From Woeseiaceae bacterium (GTDB lineage Bacteria > Pseudomonadota > Gammaproteobacteria > Steroidobacterales > Woeseiaceae): DNA of 64,000 nt. Of this stretch, positions 31,154 through 42,619 are shown piece by piece (positions within the stretch are counted from its first letter, which is position 1; each line of letters starts with the position of its first letter). Under the pieces are notes generated by a model. The model had not been told where the DNA came from and ran no database searches. It saw nothing but the letters and a program-made list of their open reading frames with translations. The DNA is taken from NCBI GenBank assembly GCA_021773115.1, contig JAJFKS010000028.1, forward strand, positions 186,001-250,000, in the 5' to 3' direction. Made by a program: the position numbers and the translations under genes.

Positions 31154-32068
31154 GTGGCATCTACAAAACTAGGTTTCTTAGATTCCCGTTTATTGAGTAG
31201 GATAAAAAGGATGTTTTCAACCCATGCTTATTCAGCCGAAGATGGTGCTGGAGCCAAAAGGCAGTATTTCAACTTCGCTGGGACTGGTATTGAGGCGCTG
31301 ACTTATGATGATATGGAGGTGCGCATAGACCAGTGGCTAGGTAACAAGACGGGTAGGTCACATCACATTGCTTGCCTCAACGCTTTTTGCGTGTCTCTTG
31401 CTATCGGCGATAGTCGATTACGGGAAATATACAATAGTTCTGACATCGCCGGTCCGGATGGTATGCCTTTCGTCAAGTGGATCAGATTATTCATGAATCT
31501 GCATTGTGATCGGTTTGCAGCGCCCGATATTGTGCTGCATCTGGCGGAAAGAGCCCGGGATAAGGGATATACATTTTACCTATACGGTGGCGCGCCGGAT
31601 GTTCTGGAGAAAATGAAGGTGTTTCTGTTGAAACGATTTCCGCATATCAATATTGTAGGTGCAAATTCACCGCCTTTTCGAGCGCTTAGTGTATTAGAGG
31701 ACGACGCAATCTGCGCTGAAATCAACGTGCTGAAGCCGGATATTATTTTGGTCGGACTCGGCACACCAAAACAAGATTACTGGATTGATGAGCATTTGGA
31801 GAAAATCAGGGGTTCGGTGATCGTCGCGAGCGGCGCAACTTTCGATTTTTTCGGGGGGCGCATCAAAATGGCACCCCAGTGGGTGCGCTCCTCTGGTTTC
31901 GAGTGGTTGTATCGTCTACTGAGCCGCGATTTTAAAAGGTTGTGGAAACGTTATACCTATTACAACTTACGATTTTTATTCAGATTCCTAATGCAGTTAT
32001 CAGGGTTTCACGGCGCAAATATGGCGCGCAGAGTTAGGCCAGAGGATCCTGTAAACAAATCTGTGTAA
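31154..32068 (+). CDS. WecG/TagA/CpsF-family glycosyltransferase (GT26)
   Basis: A 304-residue protein with a roughly 45-residue N-terminal extension before the GT26 domain. Motifs: HHIACLNAFCVSLAIGDSRL near residue 75, the catalytic-Asp region DIAGPDGMPFVKW near 97, YTFYLYGGAPDVLEKM near 137, GANSPPFRAL, PDIILVGLGTPKQDYWI near 197 and GATFDFFGGRIKMAPQWVR near 232. GT26 enzymes add ManNAcA, ManNAc or glucose to a lipid-linked GlcNAc, usually the second sugar of a repeat unit. WecB (49983) can provide UDP-ManNAc and the TviB-like enzyme an oxidised HexNAc, which fits. The start is GTG. Confidence 0.9.
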   Translation: MASTKLGFLDSRLLSRIKRMFSTHAYSAEDGAGAKRQYFNFAGTGIEALTYDDMEVRIDQWLGNKTGRSHHIACLNAFCVSLAIGDSRLREIYNSSDIAGPDGMPFVKWIRLFMNLHCDRFAAPDIVLHLAERARDKGYTFYLYGGAPDVLEKMKVFLLKRFPHINIVGANSPPFRALSVLEDDAICAEINVLKPDIILVGLGTPKQDYWIDEHLEKIRGSVIVASGATFDFFGGRIKMAPQWVRSSGFEWLYRLLSRDFKRLWKRYTYYNLRFLFRFLMQLSGFHGANMARRVRPEDPVNKSV

Positions 32069-32101
32069 TCAGGTCTAATACTCTCAGCAGCCGCTAACCC
32101 T

Positions 32102-32175
32102 GGCTGCTTAAGCGACAGGCTCGGATCCACTTATGGAATCGGGTTTAGCTGTCGAAAGAAACCGGGGCACCTCTT
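32102..32175 (+). repeat. 74-bp direct repeat, left copy, upstream of gmd
   Basis: By direct comparison this segment matches 34345-34418 without gaps at about 64 of 74 positions. It includes the common core GGATCCACTTAT and AATCGGGTTTAGCTGTC. The two copies bracket gmd-fcl. A short open frame runs through it but the differences do not look coding. Function unknown; it may be a recombination scar or a shared leader element. Confidence 0.8.
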
Positions 32176-32292
32176 GCCTTAGGCGGGGCGTTATCCAACT
32201 GGATGCTGTAGTGAGCGCCGGGCTTGTGTGTGCCATAATCCGGACCGTTGTTAGGATACTAATTCACTTTTCTTTTGTGATTCAGGATTGAT

Positions 32293-33378
32293 ATGAAGAT
32301 TGCTTTAATTACAGGCATCACCGGCCAAGATGGATCCTATCTAGCTGAGTATTTGTTGAACAAAGGCTATGAAGTACACGGCATTAAGCGACGGGCGTCG
32401 TCTTTCAATACAGATCGCATAGATCACCTCTATTTGGATCCGCATGAGGCGGGTGTAAAGATGCACCTGCACTACGGGGACATGACGGACGCGACGAATC
32501 TTATTCGCATTATTCAGGAGGTGCAGCCGGATGAAATATATAATCTCGCTGCACAAAGCCATGTGCAGGTGTCTTTTGAGATGCCTGAATACACCGCCAA
32601 TTCTGATGCGTTGGGAACCCTTCGTGTCTTGGAGGCGATTCGCATTTTGGGCATGGAAAAGAAGACGCGTATCTACCAGGCATCAACATCTGAGATGTTT
32701 GGCAAAGTGCAGGAAGTGCCTCAATCTGAGACAACGCCGTTCTACCCTCGTTCACCGTATGGTGCCGCCAAGGTGTATGCCTACTGGATTACCGTGAACT
32801 ATCGCGAAGCTTATGGCATGCATGCGTCCAACGGCATCCTGTTTAATCATGAGTCGCCGGTACGTGGGGAAACGTTTGTGACACGAAAGATCACTCGTGC
32901 TCTGGCTCGTATCAAGATGGGGCTGCAAGACAGGTTGCATATTGGCAACCTCGATTCACTGCGTGACTGGGGTCATGCGAAAGATTATGTGGATGCTATG
33001 TGGTTGGTGCTGCAGCAGGATCAGCCCGATGATTATGTTATTGCGACCGGTAAGCAGTATTCAGTGCGACAGTTTATTGAGTTCGGCGCGGCCGAACTTG
33101 GCATGGATATCGGGTGGCAGGGCAGTGGTATTGATGAGGTGGCTTTCGACCGCAATACCGGTAAGCGAGTCGTTGCCGTTGATGGGCGCTATTTCCGGCC
33201 AACAGAAGTAGAGACGCTGCTTGGTGACCCGAGCAAGGCGAAGCGGGTGTTGGGTTGGGAGCCGAAAATCTCTGTTGAAGAGTTAGTGCGTGAAATGGTG
33301 GCCGCAGATTATGAGAATGCCAAGCGCGACGCTCTCGTTAAAGAAGCTGGCTATCAAACTTTTGACCACAACGAATAA
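32293..33378 (+). CDS. gmd: GDP-mannose 4,6-dehydratase
   Basis: Converts GDP-D-mannose to GDP-4-keto-6-deoxy-D-mannose, the first step to GDP-L-fucose. The 361-residue protein has the NADP motif [15 protein letters not shown] at residues 7-21, [16 protein letters not shown] near 32, [13 protein letters not shown] near 82, the catalytic STSEMFG near 129 and [22 protein letters not shown] near 154, [17 protein letters not shown] near 183 and [10 protein letters not shown] near 252. All catalytic residues are visible. Twelve bases separate it from fcl. GDP-mannose is supplied by ManC (46524) and ManB (47942). Confidence 0.97.
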   Translation: MKIALITGITGQDGSYLAEYLLNKGYEVHGIKRRASSFNTDRIDHLYLDPHEAGVKMHLHYGDMTDATNLIRIIQEVQPDEIYNLAAQSHVQVSFEMPEYTANSDALGTLRVLEAIRILGMEKKTRIYQASTSEMFGKVQEVPQSETTPFYPRSPYGAAKVYAYWITVNYREAYGMHASNGILFNHESPVRGETFVTRKITRALARIKMGLQDRLHIGNLDSLRDWGHAKDYVDAMWLVLQQDQPDDYVIATGKQYSVRQFIEFGAAELGMDIGWQGSGIDEVAFDRNTGKRVVAVDGRYFRPTEVETLLGDPSKAKRVLGWEPKISVEELVREMVAADYENAKRDALVKEAGYQTFDHNE

Positions 33379-33390
33379 CGAGGCTTATAT

Positions 33391-34302
33391 ATGAGCTCAA
33401 TATTCGTTGCAGGTCACAATGGGCTGGTGGGCTCGGCCATTGTTCGTCGATTGGCACTTGATAGTATTGAGGCCGTTGTTGCCGAACGGGCTGCACTGGA
33501 TCTAGGTGATCCGCAGGCTGTTGACGGGTGGTTTTCCGCCAATAAGATAGATCAGGTTTACCTGGCCGCCGCGAAAGTTGGTGGTATTCATGCCAACGAT
33601 ACCTATCCCGCAGAGTTTCTTCGCGACAACTTGGTGATACAAACCAATGTCATTCATTCGGCGTGGAAGCATGGCGTCAAGAAGCTGGTGTTCTTAGGCT
33701 CGTCCTGCATCTACCCGCGGTTAGCCCCTCAACCGATGCCCGAAGACAGCCTGCTGACCGGACCACTTGAATCAACCAATGAGTGGTATGCGATTGCCAA
33801 AATCGTCGGTATCAAGATGTGCCAGGCGTATCGCAAGCAATACGGGTTTGATGCGATATCGCTGATGCCCACCAATCTTTACGGCACGGGCGATAATTTT
33901 GATCTAAATAACTCCCACGTGTTGCCAGCGTTGCTGCGAAAGTTTCATGAAGCCAAAGAGCAGGGCGCAGAGTCAGTGGACGTGTGGGGCAGTGGCACGC
34001 CGCGGCGCGAGTTTTTACACGTCGATGATTTAGCAGATGCCTGCGTGTTTCTGATGAATACTTACAGCAGCGCCGACATCGTGAATGTCGGCTGGGGAGA
34101 GGACGTCAGCATTCTTGAGCTGGCGGAACTCATCAAGGACGTTGTGGGTTTTAAGGGCGAGCTGGTGTTTGATGCGTCGAAACCTGATGGCACGCCTCGC
34201 AAGCTCCTCGATACCTCACGTCTGACAGCACTGGGGTGGCAACCTTCTATATCGCTTCGTACGGGTGTTGAGGGTACTTACGCCTGGTATCGATCCCGGT
34301 AG
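33391..34302 (+). CDS. fcl: GDP-L-fucose synthase
   Basis: NADPH-dependent epimerase-reductase that turns GDP-4-keto-6-deoxymannose into GDP-L-fucose. The 303-residue protein has the cofactor motif [14 protein letters not shown] at residues 8-21, [12 protein letters not shown] near 65, [18 protein letters not shown] near 105 with the catalytic Cys/Ser, [20 protein letters not shown] near 131 with Tyr and Lys, [12 protein letters not shown] and [19 protein letters not shown]. It follows gmd directly and the pair is bracketed by a 74-bp direct repeat, suggesting that they moved as a cassette. Confidence 0.97.
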   Translation: MSSIFVAGHNGLVGSAIVRRLALDSIEAVVAERAALDLGDPQAVDGWFSANKIDQVYLAAAKVGGIHANDTYPAEFLRDNLVIQTNVIHSAWKHGVKKLVFLGSSCIYPRLAPQPMPEDSLLTGPLESTNEWYAIAKIVGIKMCQAYRKQYGFDAISLMPTNLYGTGDNFDLNNSHVLPALLRKFHEAKEQGAESVDVWGSGTPRREFLHVDDLADACVFLMNTYSSADIVNVGWGEDVSILELAELIKDVVGFKGELVFDASKPDGTPRKLLDTSRLTALGWQPSISLRTGVEGTYAWYRSR

Positions 34303-34344
34303 GACATCAGGTTCGTATCGTTGTTCCATTCCTTGAATCACCCC

Positions 34345-34418
34345 GGCTGCTTAAATTACAGGCTTGGATCCACTTATAGAATCGGGTTTAGCTGTCCAAA
34401 GAAATGGGACCACCTCTT
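34345..34418 (+). repeat. 74-bp direct repeat, right copy, downstream of fcl
   Basis: Second copy of the element at 32102-32175, same orientation, about 86% identical by eye. It ends 20 bases before the ATG of the sugar transferase at 34439, so here it forms most of that gene's leader. Both copies precede the first gene of a unit, so a shared 5' regulatory role is possible; nothing proves it. Confidence 0.8.
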
Positions 34419-34438
34419 CGTGTCGACCGAGAATCTAA

Positions 34439-35161
34439 ATGACCAATAAATGGGAACCAGGAGAAGCTTTTCCGTACAAGGCACCTTCCGATGAAATTAG
34501 AGAAAAATACGCTCATATCTTTGAACTGGAAGGCCCTTTGAAGAACCGAGTCTTCAAGACGGTTTTCGACAAGGTCGTGGCCGTTTGTCTTTTGGTAGCT
34601 GCAGCGCCGGTCTTACTTTTGGTCAAGATCGCGTACCTAATAGAAGGATGGATGACCCCCGAAAATGCCGGGCCGATGTTCTTTCACTACAATGCCATAA
34701 GCGCTGGCGAGATCATTCCCAAATACAAGATTCGCCTGATAAAGATCAAGTACATTGACCAAGAAGCCGCCAAGCGCGGCGATTGGCACGCTTTCTCGGC
34801 GGAATGGACCGAGGAAAGCAGAACAAGAGTTGGGCATTTCGTGAAGAGGTTTTACCTCGATGAGTTGCCACAGTTCTACAGCGTCCTGATTGGAGATATG
34901 AGTATTGTTGGACCGAGACCGTTGGCTGTACACCATTACGAGCGCGATCTAGCACAGGGGAATGTCACCAGGTCACTACTCAAAGGTGGGCTGCTTGGTC
35001 TGGGGCACGTGAACAAGGGGACTGTGGAAATGGGTAATCCGGTCTATGAGTATGAGTACATCGATCAGTACTTGAAGCGATCGTCGCTCGGTCTTTTGTG
35101 GCTTGATATTAAGATAATTGGGCGGGGAACTAAGGTAATGGTCAAGGGGCAAGGACTATAA
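34439..35161 (+). CDS. Initiating sugar-phosphate transferase (PglC/WcaJ-like, monotopic)
   Basis: A 240-residue phosphoglycosyltransferase of the bacterial sugar transferase family without the multi-span N-terminus of WcaJ/WbaP. One hydrophobic re-entrant helix lies at about residues 45-70. [20 protein letters not shown] followed by PRP near residue 140 carries the conserved Asp-Glu catalytic pair and the product-binding motif. The usual KFRSM-type motif after the helix reads KIRLIK, and the C-terminal part ([16 protein letters not shown]) departs from the PGVTGW consensus. It would transfer a sugar 1-phosphate to undecaprenyl phosphate. A degenerate rml operon follows. Confidence 0.83.
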   Translation: MTNKWEPGEAFPYKAPSDEIREKYAHIFELEGPLKNRVFKTVFDKVVAVCLLVAAAPVLLLVKIAYLIEGWMTPENAGPMFFHYNAISAGEIIPKYKIRLIKIKYIDQEAAKRGDWHAFSAEWTEESRTRVGHFVKRFYLDELPQFYSVLIGDMSIVGPRPLAVHHYERDLAQGNVTRSLLKGGLLGLGHVNKGTVEMGNPVYEYEYIDQYLKRSSLGLLWLDIKIIGRGTKVMVKGQGL

Positions 35162-35164
35162 CGG

Positions 35165-35872
35165 ATGTCGTTCGGCGTTTGAGCGCCTTCTGGGAGATGG
35201 CAGCCAACGGGGAGTATCCATAGGTTATGCCGTGCAACCCGATCCCGGTGGACTGGCTCAAGCGTTGCTTATTGGCGAGGAATTCGTTGCGGGTGACCCG
35301 GTGGCGCTGGTTCTAGCGATAACATTTTCGACGGTCACGGACTGCCCGAGCAGTTGGGTTCAGCATCTCAGCAGGAATCTGGGGCGACGGTTTTTGCTTA
35401 TTATGTTGATGATCCGGAGCGATACGGTGTTGTGCACTTCGACGCAGATAAAAAAGCTATCGGTATCGAAGAAAAACCCTGCCAGCTGAAATCGATCTAT
35501 GCGGTCACCGGGTTGTACTTTTACAATAGTCAGGTTACCGAGATTGCGAAAGCCCTCAAGCCGTCGTTGAGGGGACAACTTGAGATCACCGATCTGAACA
35601 GGGTCTACCTTGAGCAGGGCTTGCCGCCCGTCGAGTTAATGGGGCGCGGTGTCGCTTGGCTGGACACCGGCACGCATGAATCCCTTATGGAAGCCGCAAA
35701 TTTCATTGAGATCATTCAACGCAGGCAAGGGCTGAAAATGTCGTGTCAGGAAGTGATCGCATACAAACTCGGATACATCAATGTGGCGCAAGTTGAGTTC
35801 TTAGCTTCCGGGTTGAAGCAAAACGAATACGGCAAGTACCTGCTAAAAATGCTGAACGACGAGATTTGCTAG
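35165..35872 (+). pseudogene. rmlA: rmlA copy 1: 5'-truncated and frameshifted
   Basis: The sequence encodes a glucose-1-phosphate thymidylyltransferase lacking roughly the first 64 residues. It starts at [20 protein letters not shown] just behind the sugar transferase stop, so the nucleotide-binding [11 protein letters not shown] loop is gone. Near 35319-35321 a G is missing (CTAGCGAT for CTAGGCGAT), shifting the frame after DPVALVL. Downstream the other frame continues to the normal end ([14 protein letters not shown]). The intact homolog is at 41729. Function is lost on both counts. Confidence 0.93.
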
Positions 35873-36247
35873 TGAAGTTTGTCGAGACGCGCCTGCCGGG
35901 CGTCATTCGGATCGAGCCGGCGGTTCACGATGATGATCGCAGCTTCTTCATGGAAACTTGGCAATCTCGACGCTTCACCGAGAACGGAATCGATGCTGAC
36001 CTCGTTCAGGATAATTTCAGCCATTCCTCAAAAGACACCTTGCGTGGCATTCATTACCAAGTTGAACAATCGCAGGGTAAAATTGTGCGAGTCGTTAGAG
36101 GAGAAGTCTTCGACGTGGCCGTTGATTTGAGGAAATCATCCCCGCAGTACGGGCAGTGGGTCGGTGAACTGCTTTCGGCCGAAAACAAGCATCAGTTATG
36201 GGTGCCGCCCGGTTTCGGGCATGGGTTCCCCGTACTGAGTGAAACGG

Positions 36248-36274
36248 TGTCACCGGCAGTGTAAAACTGACCCC
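36248..36274 (+). repeat. Left terminal inverted repeat of the IS21-family element
   Basis: Matches the complement of 38181-38207 at 23 of 27 positions, including TGTCA at the tip and TAAAACTGACCCC. It begins immediately after the ACGG target duplication. Confidence 0.92.
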
Positions 36275-36337
36275 CTAACGGCAAGATAAAATTGCCCCCC
36301 CTGTAAAGTACGCGCATCGGCAAGAACGGGGCGCGAG

Positions 36338-38178
<1,841 letters not shown>

Positions 38179-38180
38179 AA

Positions 38181-38207
38181 GGGGTCAGTTTTATGTTGCC
38201 GTTGACA
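38181..38207 (-). repeat. Right terminal inverted repeat of the IS21-family element
   Basis: Complement begins TGTCAACGGCAACATAAAAC and pairs with 36248-36274. It is followed directly by the second ACGG copy and by rmlC codons (GCA GAG TTC). Confidence 0.92.
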
Positions 38208-38380
38208 ACGGCAGAGTTCGAATATAAGTGCACCGACTACGATGCACCTGTGTTCGAGCGCTCGATACGCTGGGACGATCCGGAAATAAATATTAAATGG
38301 CCATTGGCCGATGGTGAGTCGCCGACGCTGTCTTCGAAAGATGCTGCTGCGCCGTTCTTCAAGGACGCTGAAACCTACGC

Positions 38381-39247
38381 ATGAAAACGCTGGTAATCGG
38401 TTGTAATGGTCAACTGGGTCATTCACTCGTGGATACAGTACCGGAAGGTACGGACATTATCGGTCTCGACCTGCCCGAGCTGGACATTACAGATGCTGCC
38501 GGTGTTCTTGAGACTTGCCGGGAGATACGCCCCGATCTGATCGTCAATGCGGCCGCTTACACGGCGGTGGACAAGGCCGAATCCGACGCAGCACTGGCGG
38601 CCGTTGTAAATGCCGAGGGGCCGAGGAATATAGCGTTGGCTGCGGCCGATCTGGGCGCCAGGATCATTCATATTTCGACAGACTTTGTATTTGATGGCAC
38701 GGCGTCGAATCCCTACAAACCTGATGCTCCGACCAATCCGCTGAGTGTTTATGGGCAGACGAAGCGTGACGGTGAACTGGCCGTACTGGAAGAAGCGCCG
38801 GACGTTGCAATAGTGATACGAACCTCCTGGCTGTACAGCAAGACCGGCAGTAACTTCGTCAAGACCATGTTGCGCCTGATGAGCGAGCGGGACGAGCTTG
38901 GCGTGGTGGCGGACCAGATTGGTACTCCAACTTGGGCGAACTCACTGGCAGATGCGGTCTGGGCGTTTGCTGGTGCGTCGGGGTGCAGCGGCATATACCA
39001 TTGGGCCGATAGGGGTGAAACAAGCTGGCAGGAATTCGCGATTGCAATTCAGGACGAGGCGATCTCGCTGGCCCTGTTGGAGAATGCAATTCCAATACGT
39101 CCGATAAAGACCGAGGACTACCCGACGGCCGCCAAGCGACCTGCGTACAGCGTGTTGGACTGTTCATCTGCGCAAGAGGCGATTAAGATGCAGCCCGCAG
39201 AATGGCGGACCAATCTCCGCCAGATGCTCAAAGGAATGGCTGAATAA
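38381..39247 (+). CDS. rmlD: dTDP-4-dehydrorhamnose reductase (copy 1, intact)
   Basis: A 288-residue NADPH-dependent reductase for the last step of dTDP-L-rhamnose synthesis. It has GCNGQLGHSLVDTVP at residues 7-21, GLDLPELDITD near 28, NAAAYTAVDKAESD near 54, ISTDFVFDG near 94 and catalytic YGQTKRDGELAVLE near 123. Later IRTSWLYSKTGSNFVKTML. It overlaps the rmlC 3' end as ATGA. It is the only gene of the first rml operon without a visible lesion and matches the length of the 43164 copy. Since upstream rmlA and rmlC are broken, expression is uncertain. Confidence 0.95.
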   Translation: MKTLVIGCNGQLGHSLVDTVPEGTDIIGLDLPELDITDAAGVLETCREIRPDLIVNAAAYTAVDKAESDAALAAVVNAEGPRNIALAAADLGARIIHISTDFVFDGTASNPYKPDAPTNPLSVYGQTKRDGELAVLEEAPDVAIVIRTSWLYSKTGSNFVKTMLRLMSERDELGVVADQIGTPTWANSLADAVWAFAGASGCSGIYHWADRGETSWQEFAIAIQDEAISLALLENAIPIRPIKTEDYPTAAKRPAYSVLDCSSAQEAIKMQPAEWRTNLRQMLKGMAE

Positions 39248-40361
39248 ATGGCAAATCTACTGGTGACCGGTGGCACCGGATTCATAGGCGCTAATTTCGT
39301 GCAGTATTGGGCTCGCCAATATCCACAGGACAGACTGGTTGTACTGGATGCTTTGACTTACGCCGGTAATTTGGCGAGCTTGCAATCGCTTTCGGGAAAT
39401 GACCAGTATCGATTTGTGAAAGGCGATATCGTCGATCGGGACGCAATTGAGGCGCTACTCCGGGAAGAGAAAATCGACACGATCGTACATTTCGCGGCCG
39501 AGTCCCATGTTGATCGCTCTATATCCGGGCCCGCCACCTTCATCGATACCAATATTGTAGGCACACACAGTCTTTATACAGGCCGCTCGTAGCGTGTGGA
39601 TCGACAGCGATGGCGCGCCGGCCAGTCAGCGTTTTCACCATGTTTCCACTGATGAGGTATACGGATCGTTGCAGAAGGGCGACCCTGGGTTTTCTGAAAA
39701 GACACCGTACGCGCCCAATTCGCCGTATTCTGCGAGCAAGGCCGCGTCTGATCATCTGGTTCGCGCCTACCATCACACATACGGCTTGCAGATCACCACC
39801 AGCAATTGTTCCAACAACTACGGCCCGTACCAGTTTCCGGAGAAGCTCATCCCGTTAATGATTGTCAATGCTCTGGATGGCAAGGCATTGCCTGTTTACG
39901 GTGACGGATCGAACATTCGTGACTGGTTGTTTGTTGAGGACCACGTAGGCGGTATCGATCTTGTCCTGAAAAAGGGCAGAATCGGCGAAACATACAATAT
40001 TGGCGGTAATGAAGGACACGCAAACCTCGATATCGTCAATCCAGTATGTGCTTGTCTTGATTTGGAATTCGAGAAAGACCCGCAACTCAGCACGAGATTT
40101 CCTAATGCGCCCACCGCCAGTGGCCAGAGCAGTTCATCCCTAATCGAATTCGTGCAGGATCGCCCAGGCCACGACTGGCAATACGCCATCGATCCGGCCA
40201 AAGCAACGGGCGAACTCGGTTTCTCGCCCACCCACAATTTTGCAAGCGGCCTTCAAGCGACAGTAGCCTGGATGATTTCAAACGAATCATGGTGGCGGTC
40301 AATACTGGATCACAGTTACCGGGACTGGATTCGAACGCAATACGGTGCGCGAAGCTCGTAA
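39248..40361 (+). pseudogene. rmlB: rmlB copy 1, frameshifted
   Basis: dTDP-glucose 4,6-dehydratase split by one extra base. The first 114 codons (TGGTGFIGANFVQYWARQYP, HFAAESHVDRSISGP, TNIVGTHSL) end at TAG 39590-39592. The rest continues from 39594 in another frame with STDEVYG, YSASKAASDHLVRAY and the normal C-terminus. Deleting one base in CTTTATACAGG near 39576 restores HSLLQAARSVWID, matching the intact copy at 44031. The catalytic Asp-Glu and Tyr-Lys lie after the shift, so the product is inactive unless the shift is suppressed or a sequencing error. Confidence 0.93.
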
Positions 40362-40413
40362 GGATCGTTCGAATTTCGCAAGAGTGTCGAATAGCTTTAC
40401 AAGTGGGTACGGA

Positions 40414-40443
40414 TTACCAAATTTGATAAATATGGTCTATTAT
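40414..40443 (+). promoter_or_regulatory. Candidate sigma-70 promoter upstream of the wecA-like gene
   Basis: TTACCA (40414-40419) and TATTAT (40438-40443) are separated by 18 bases, about 80 bases before ATG 40524. The surrounding 160-bp spacer is AT-rich compared with the genes and separates the decayed rml operon from the next unit. Confidence 0.35.
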
Positions 40444-40523
40444 TCACAGAAGTTAACGTCAACCCATTCTTCACAGAGACGTTCCTGATAATCTCAGTCC
40501 GCAAATAAGCCCAATAAAGAGCG

Positions 40524-41630
40524 ATGAAAGACTACCCACTAATGGCCGCGATCATGATTTCGTTCATCGTCACGGTCGCATTCCTGCTCGCGCTGCGACC
40601 GGTTGCCGTTTCCGTTGGATTGGTCGACCGCCCCGGGGGGCGCAAATTGCACGTCGGAGACGTGCCGATCATTGGCGGTATCGCGATGTTCATCGGCATA
40701 ATCGGCGGATTCGTTGTTCTCGGTGCGGCCAATAGCGTTACGTTCGGTCTGGCATTTGCATTTTTTCTTCTGGTTGCCATCGGTGCACTCGATGATAAGT
40801 ACGCGGTGGCGGCATTTGTCCGGGTATTGGTTCAAATTGCGGCGGTGCTGATCATGACGTTCGGTACCCAATTGTATTTGCAGAGTATTGGCGACCCGTT
40901 CGGTCTTGGTGCCATTCATCTCGGGCCTTTCGCGCTCGCTGCGACGCTGATCATCGCGCTGACAGTGATAAACGCATACAACCTCGTGGACGGCGTTGAC
41001 GGATTGGCGGGTGCGCTCGCTCTGATTGCATTGATTGCGGTGTCGGTCGTTGGTGGCATGAGCGCCATTTCAACTTCGATTGCGCTGATTGTTGCCGGAT
41101 CGACCGTCGGTTTTCTGCTCTTTAATTTCCCGGTAGCGGCCAATCGGCCGGTGCGAACCTTTATGGGCGATGCCGGCAGCACCTTGCTGGGATTTACGGT
41201 TTTCTGGGCAACGCTCGCGGTCAGCCAGGGCGAGGAAGCGGCCATTTCACCAGTAGTTGGTTTGTGGTTTGCGTCCATTCCGGTTTATGACAGTCTCACC
41301 TGTATTGTTCGTCGTGTAATGGCTGGTAAGTCGCCCTTTAAACCGGGCCGCGACCACTTCCATCACACGCTGCTGCGCGGCGGTTTTAGGGTTCGCCAAA
41401 AACTTGGCATATTGGGCGGGCTACAAGCGCTTTACGCCTGCTTTGCTGTTGTGTCCCATAAATTCGGGATGCCGGACTTCGCTCTTTTCGGAATCTGGTG
41501 CGGGCTTGGCCTTACGCAGCGATTGGTGATAAGAGCGGTATCTCGGCGACATCGGCTGTATATGATTCGGAAACTTCGTGCCGGAGAACTGGGTCCTTAT
41601 CGCACGGCAAGAGTGCGGGCACCGCGCTGA
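40524..41630 (+). CDS. wecA: WecA/MraY-family undecaprenyl-phosphate sugar-1-phosphate transferase
   Basis: A 368-residue polytopic membrane enzyme (about ten or eleven helices). Family motifs: LVDRPGGRKLHVGDVPIIGG near residue 34, LDDKYAV with the Asp pair near 90, NAYNLVDGVDGLAGALAL near 152, FMGDAGSTLLGF near 215 and the C-terminal cytoplasmic HIS loop GRDHFHHTLLRGG near 275. It starts repeat-unit synthesis by moving GlcNAc-1-phosphate (or a related HexNAc) to undecaprenyl phosphate. Its substrate also serves WecB and the GT26 enzyme. It stands alone between two rml operons with its own candidate promoter. Confidence 0.92.
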   Translation: MKDYPLMAAIMISFIVTVAFLLALRPVAVSVGLVDRPGGRKLHVGDVPIIGGIAMFIGIIGGFVVLGAANSVTFGLAFAFFLLVAIGALDDKYAVAAFVRVLVQIAAVLIMTFGTQLYLQSIGDPFGLGAIHLGPFALAATLIIALTVINAYNLVDGVDGLAGALALIALIAVSVVGGMSAISTSIALIVAGSTVGFLLFNFPVAANRPVRTFMGDAGSTLLGFTVFWATLAVSQGEEAAISPVVGLWFASIPVYDSLTCIVRRVMAGKSPFKPGRDHFHHTLLRGGFRVRQKLGILGGLQALYACFAVVSHKFGMPDFALFGIWCGLGLTQRLVIRAVSRRHRLYMIRKLRAGELGPYRTARVRAPR

Positions 41631-41689
41631 CCGAATAAAGGCCGCCCGGTTGGCGTACTTGTTACCGGCGCAATCCCGCCGAACATCTG

Positions 41690-41695
41690 TATAAT
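41690..41695 (+). promoter_or_regulatory. -10 element (TATAAT) upstream of the intact rml operon
   Basis: TATAAT in the context ATCTGTATAATCTCGCG, 33 bases before the rmlA GTG. No convincing -35 is seen at 16-18 bases. Nearly the same context (TTCTGTATAATCCCGG) occurs upstream of ugd at 45158, suggesting a shared promoter style. Confidence 0.5.
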
Positions 41696-41728
41696 CTCGC
41701 GATCGCAAGCTTACGTCTGGAATACTAC

Positions 41729-42619
41729 GTGTCGACTTCGGTTCAAAAAGGCATCATTCTGGCGGGCGGCTCTGGCTCGCGATTGCACCCGCTGACGCTC
41801 TCCGTCAGCAAACAACTCATGCCGGTGTACGACAAGCCGATGATTTACTACCCGCTGTCGATTCTAATGCTCGCCGGGATCAGGGACATCCTGGTTATCA
41901 CCACTCCAGAAGACCAAGGTGCTTTTGTGCGGTTGCTTGGAGATGGCAGCAAATGGGGTCTGACGATCAACTTTGCGGTTCAGCCAGATCCCGGCGGTCT
42001 CGCCCAGGCATTCTTGATTGGCGAGAACTTTGTGGCTGGTGATGCAGTTGCGCTGATACTTGGTGACAACATATTTTACGGCCACGGCTTGCCCGAGCAG
42101 CTTCGGGCGGCTGCGAATCAGGAATCCGGTGCAACGGTCTTCGCCTACCACGTTGACGATCCACAACGATATGGCGTCGTTGAGTTCGACGCTCGCAGAA
42201 AAGCGATCGGCATCGATGAAAAACCCAGCCAGCCGAAATCGAACTACGCTGTCACGGGATTGTACTTCTACGATCAGCAGGTGACTGATTTGGCGAAGGC
42301 GCTGAAACCCTCAGCGCGCGGCGAGCTCGAGATTACCGATCTCAATCGTGTTTATCTTGAGCAGGGCGAGTTACACGTCGAACTCATGGGCCGCGGTGTT
42401 GCGTGGCTGGATACGGGGACGCATGAGTCATTGATGGAGGCGGCGAACTTCATAGAAGTGATTCAACGTCGTCAGGGGCTGAAGATTTCATGCCCGGAGG
42501 AAATCGCTTACAAGCTTGGATACATTGACGCCAGTCAGGTCGAGGCAATTGCCAACGGATTCAAGCAGAATGAATACGGCAAGTACCTGCTGAAGATGCT
42601 GCGCGACAAGGTTTATTGA
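41729..42619 (+). CDS. rmlA: Glucose-1-phosphate thymidylyltransferase (intact copy)
   Basis: Forms dTDP-glucose from dTTP and glucose 1-phosphate, the first step to dTDP-L-rhamnose. The 296-residue protein has [20 protein letters not shown] near residue 10, [18 protein letters not shown] near 34, [13 protein letters not shown] near 82, [15 protein letters not shown] near 107 with the metal-binding Asp, [19 protein letters not shown] near 162 and [18 protein letters not shown] near 220. The start is GTG. It leads a tight four-gene operon rmlA-C-D-B; the order matches the decayed operon at 35165. Confidence 0.97.
   Translation: MSTSVQKGIILAGGSGSRLHPLTLSVSKQLMPVYDKPMIYYPLSILMLAGIRDILVITTPEDQGAFVRLLGDGSKWGLTINFAVQPDPGGLAQAFLIGENFVAGDAVALILGDNIFYGHGLPEQLRAAANQESGATVFAYHVDDPQRYGVVEFDARRKAIGIDEKPSQPKSNYAVTGLYFYDQQVTDLAKALKPSARGELEITDLNRVYLEQGELHVELMGRGVAWLDTGTHESLMEAANFIEVIQRRQGLKISCPEEIAYKLGYIDASQVEAIANGFKQNEYGKYLLKMLRDKVY

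Noticed and set aside
31154-32068. Enterobacterial common antigen cluster (wecA, wecB, wecG together)
   Set aside because: The genes are scattered 9-20 kb apart and wecC/wecE/wecF-type partners are not seen; the GT26 gene sits in a different operon.
32134-32289. A 52-codon frame running through the left 74-bp repeat
   Set aside because: The right repeat copy changes its ATG to ATA and the differences between copies are not at silent positions, so it does not look coding.
32102-34418. JUMPstart/RfaH leader in the 74-bp repeats
   Set aside because: They share TAGCTGT with JUMPstart but lack the GGCGGTAGCGTG ops core.
35872-36264. A complete short RmlC variant ending at 36264
   Set aside because: The last 11 codons come from the IS left end; the true C-terminus resumes at 38212.
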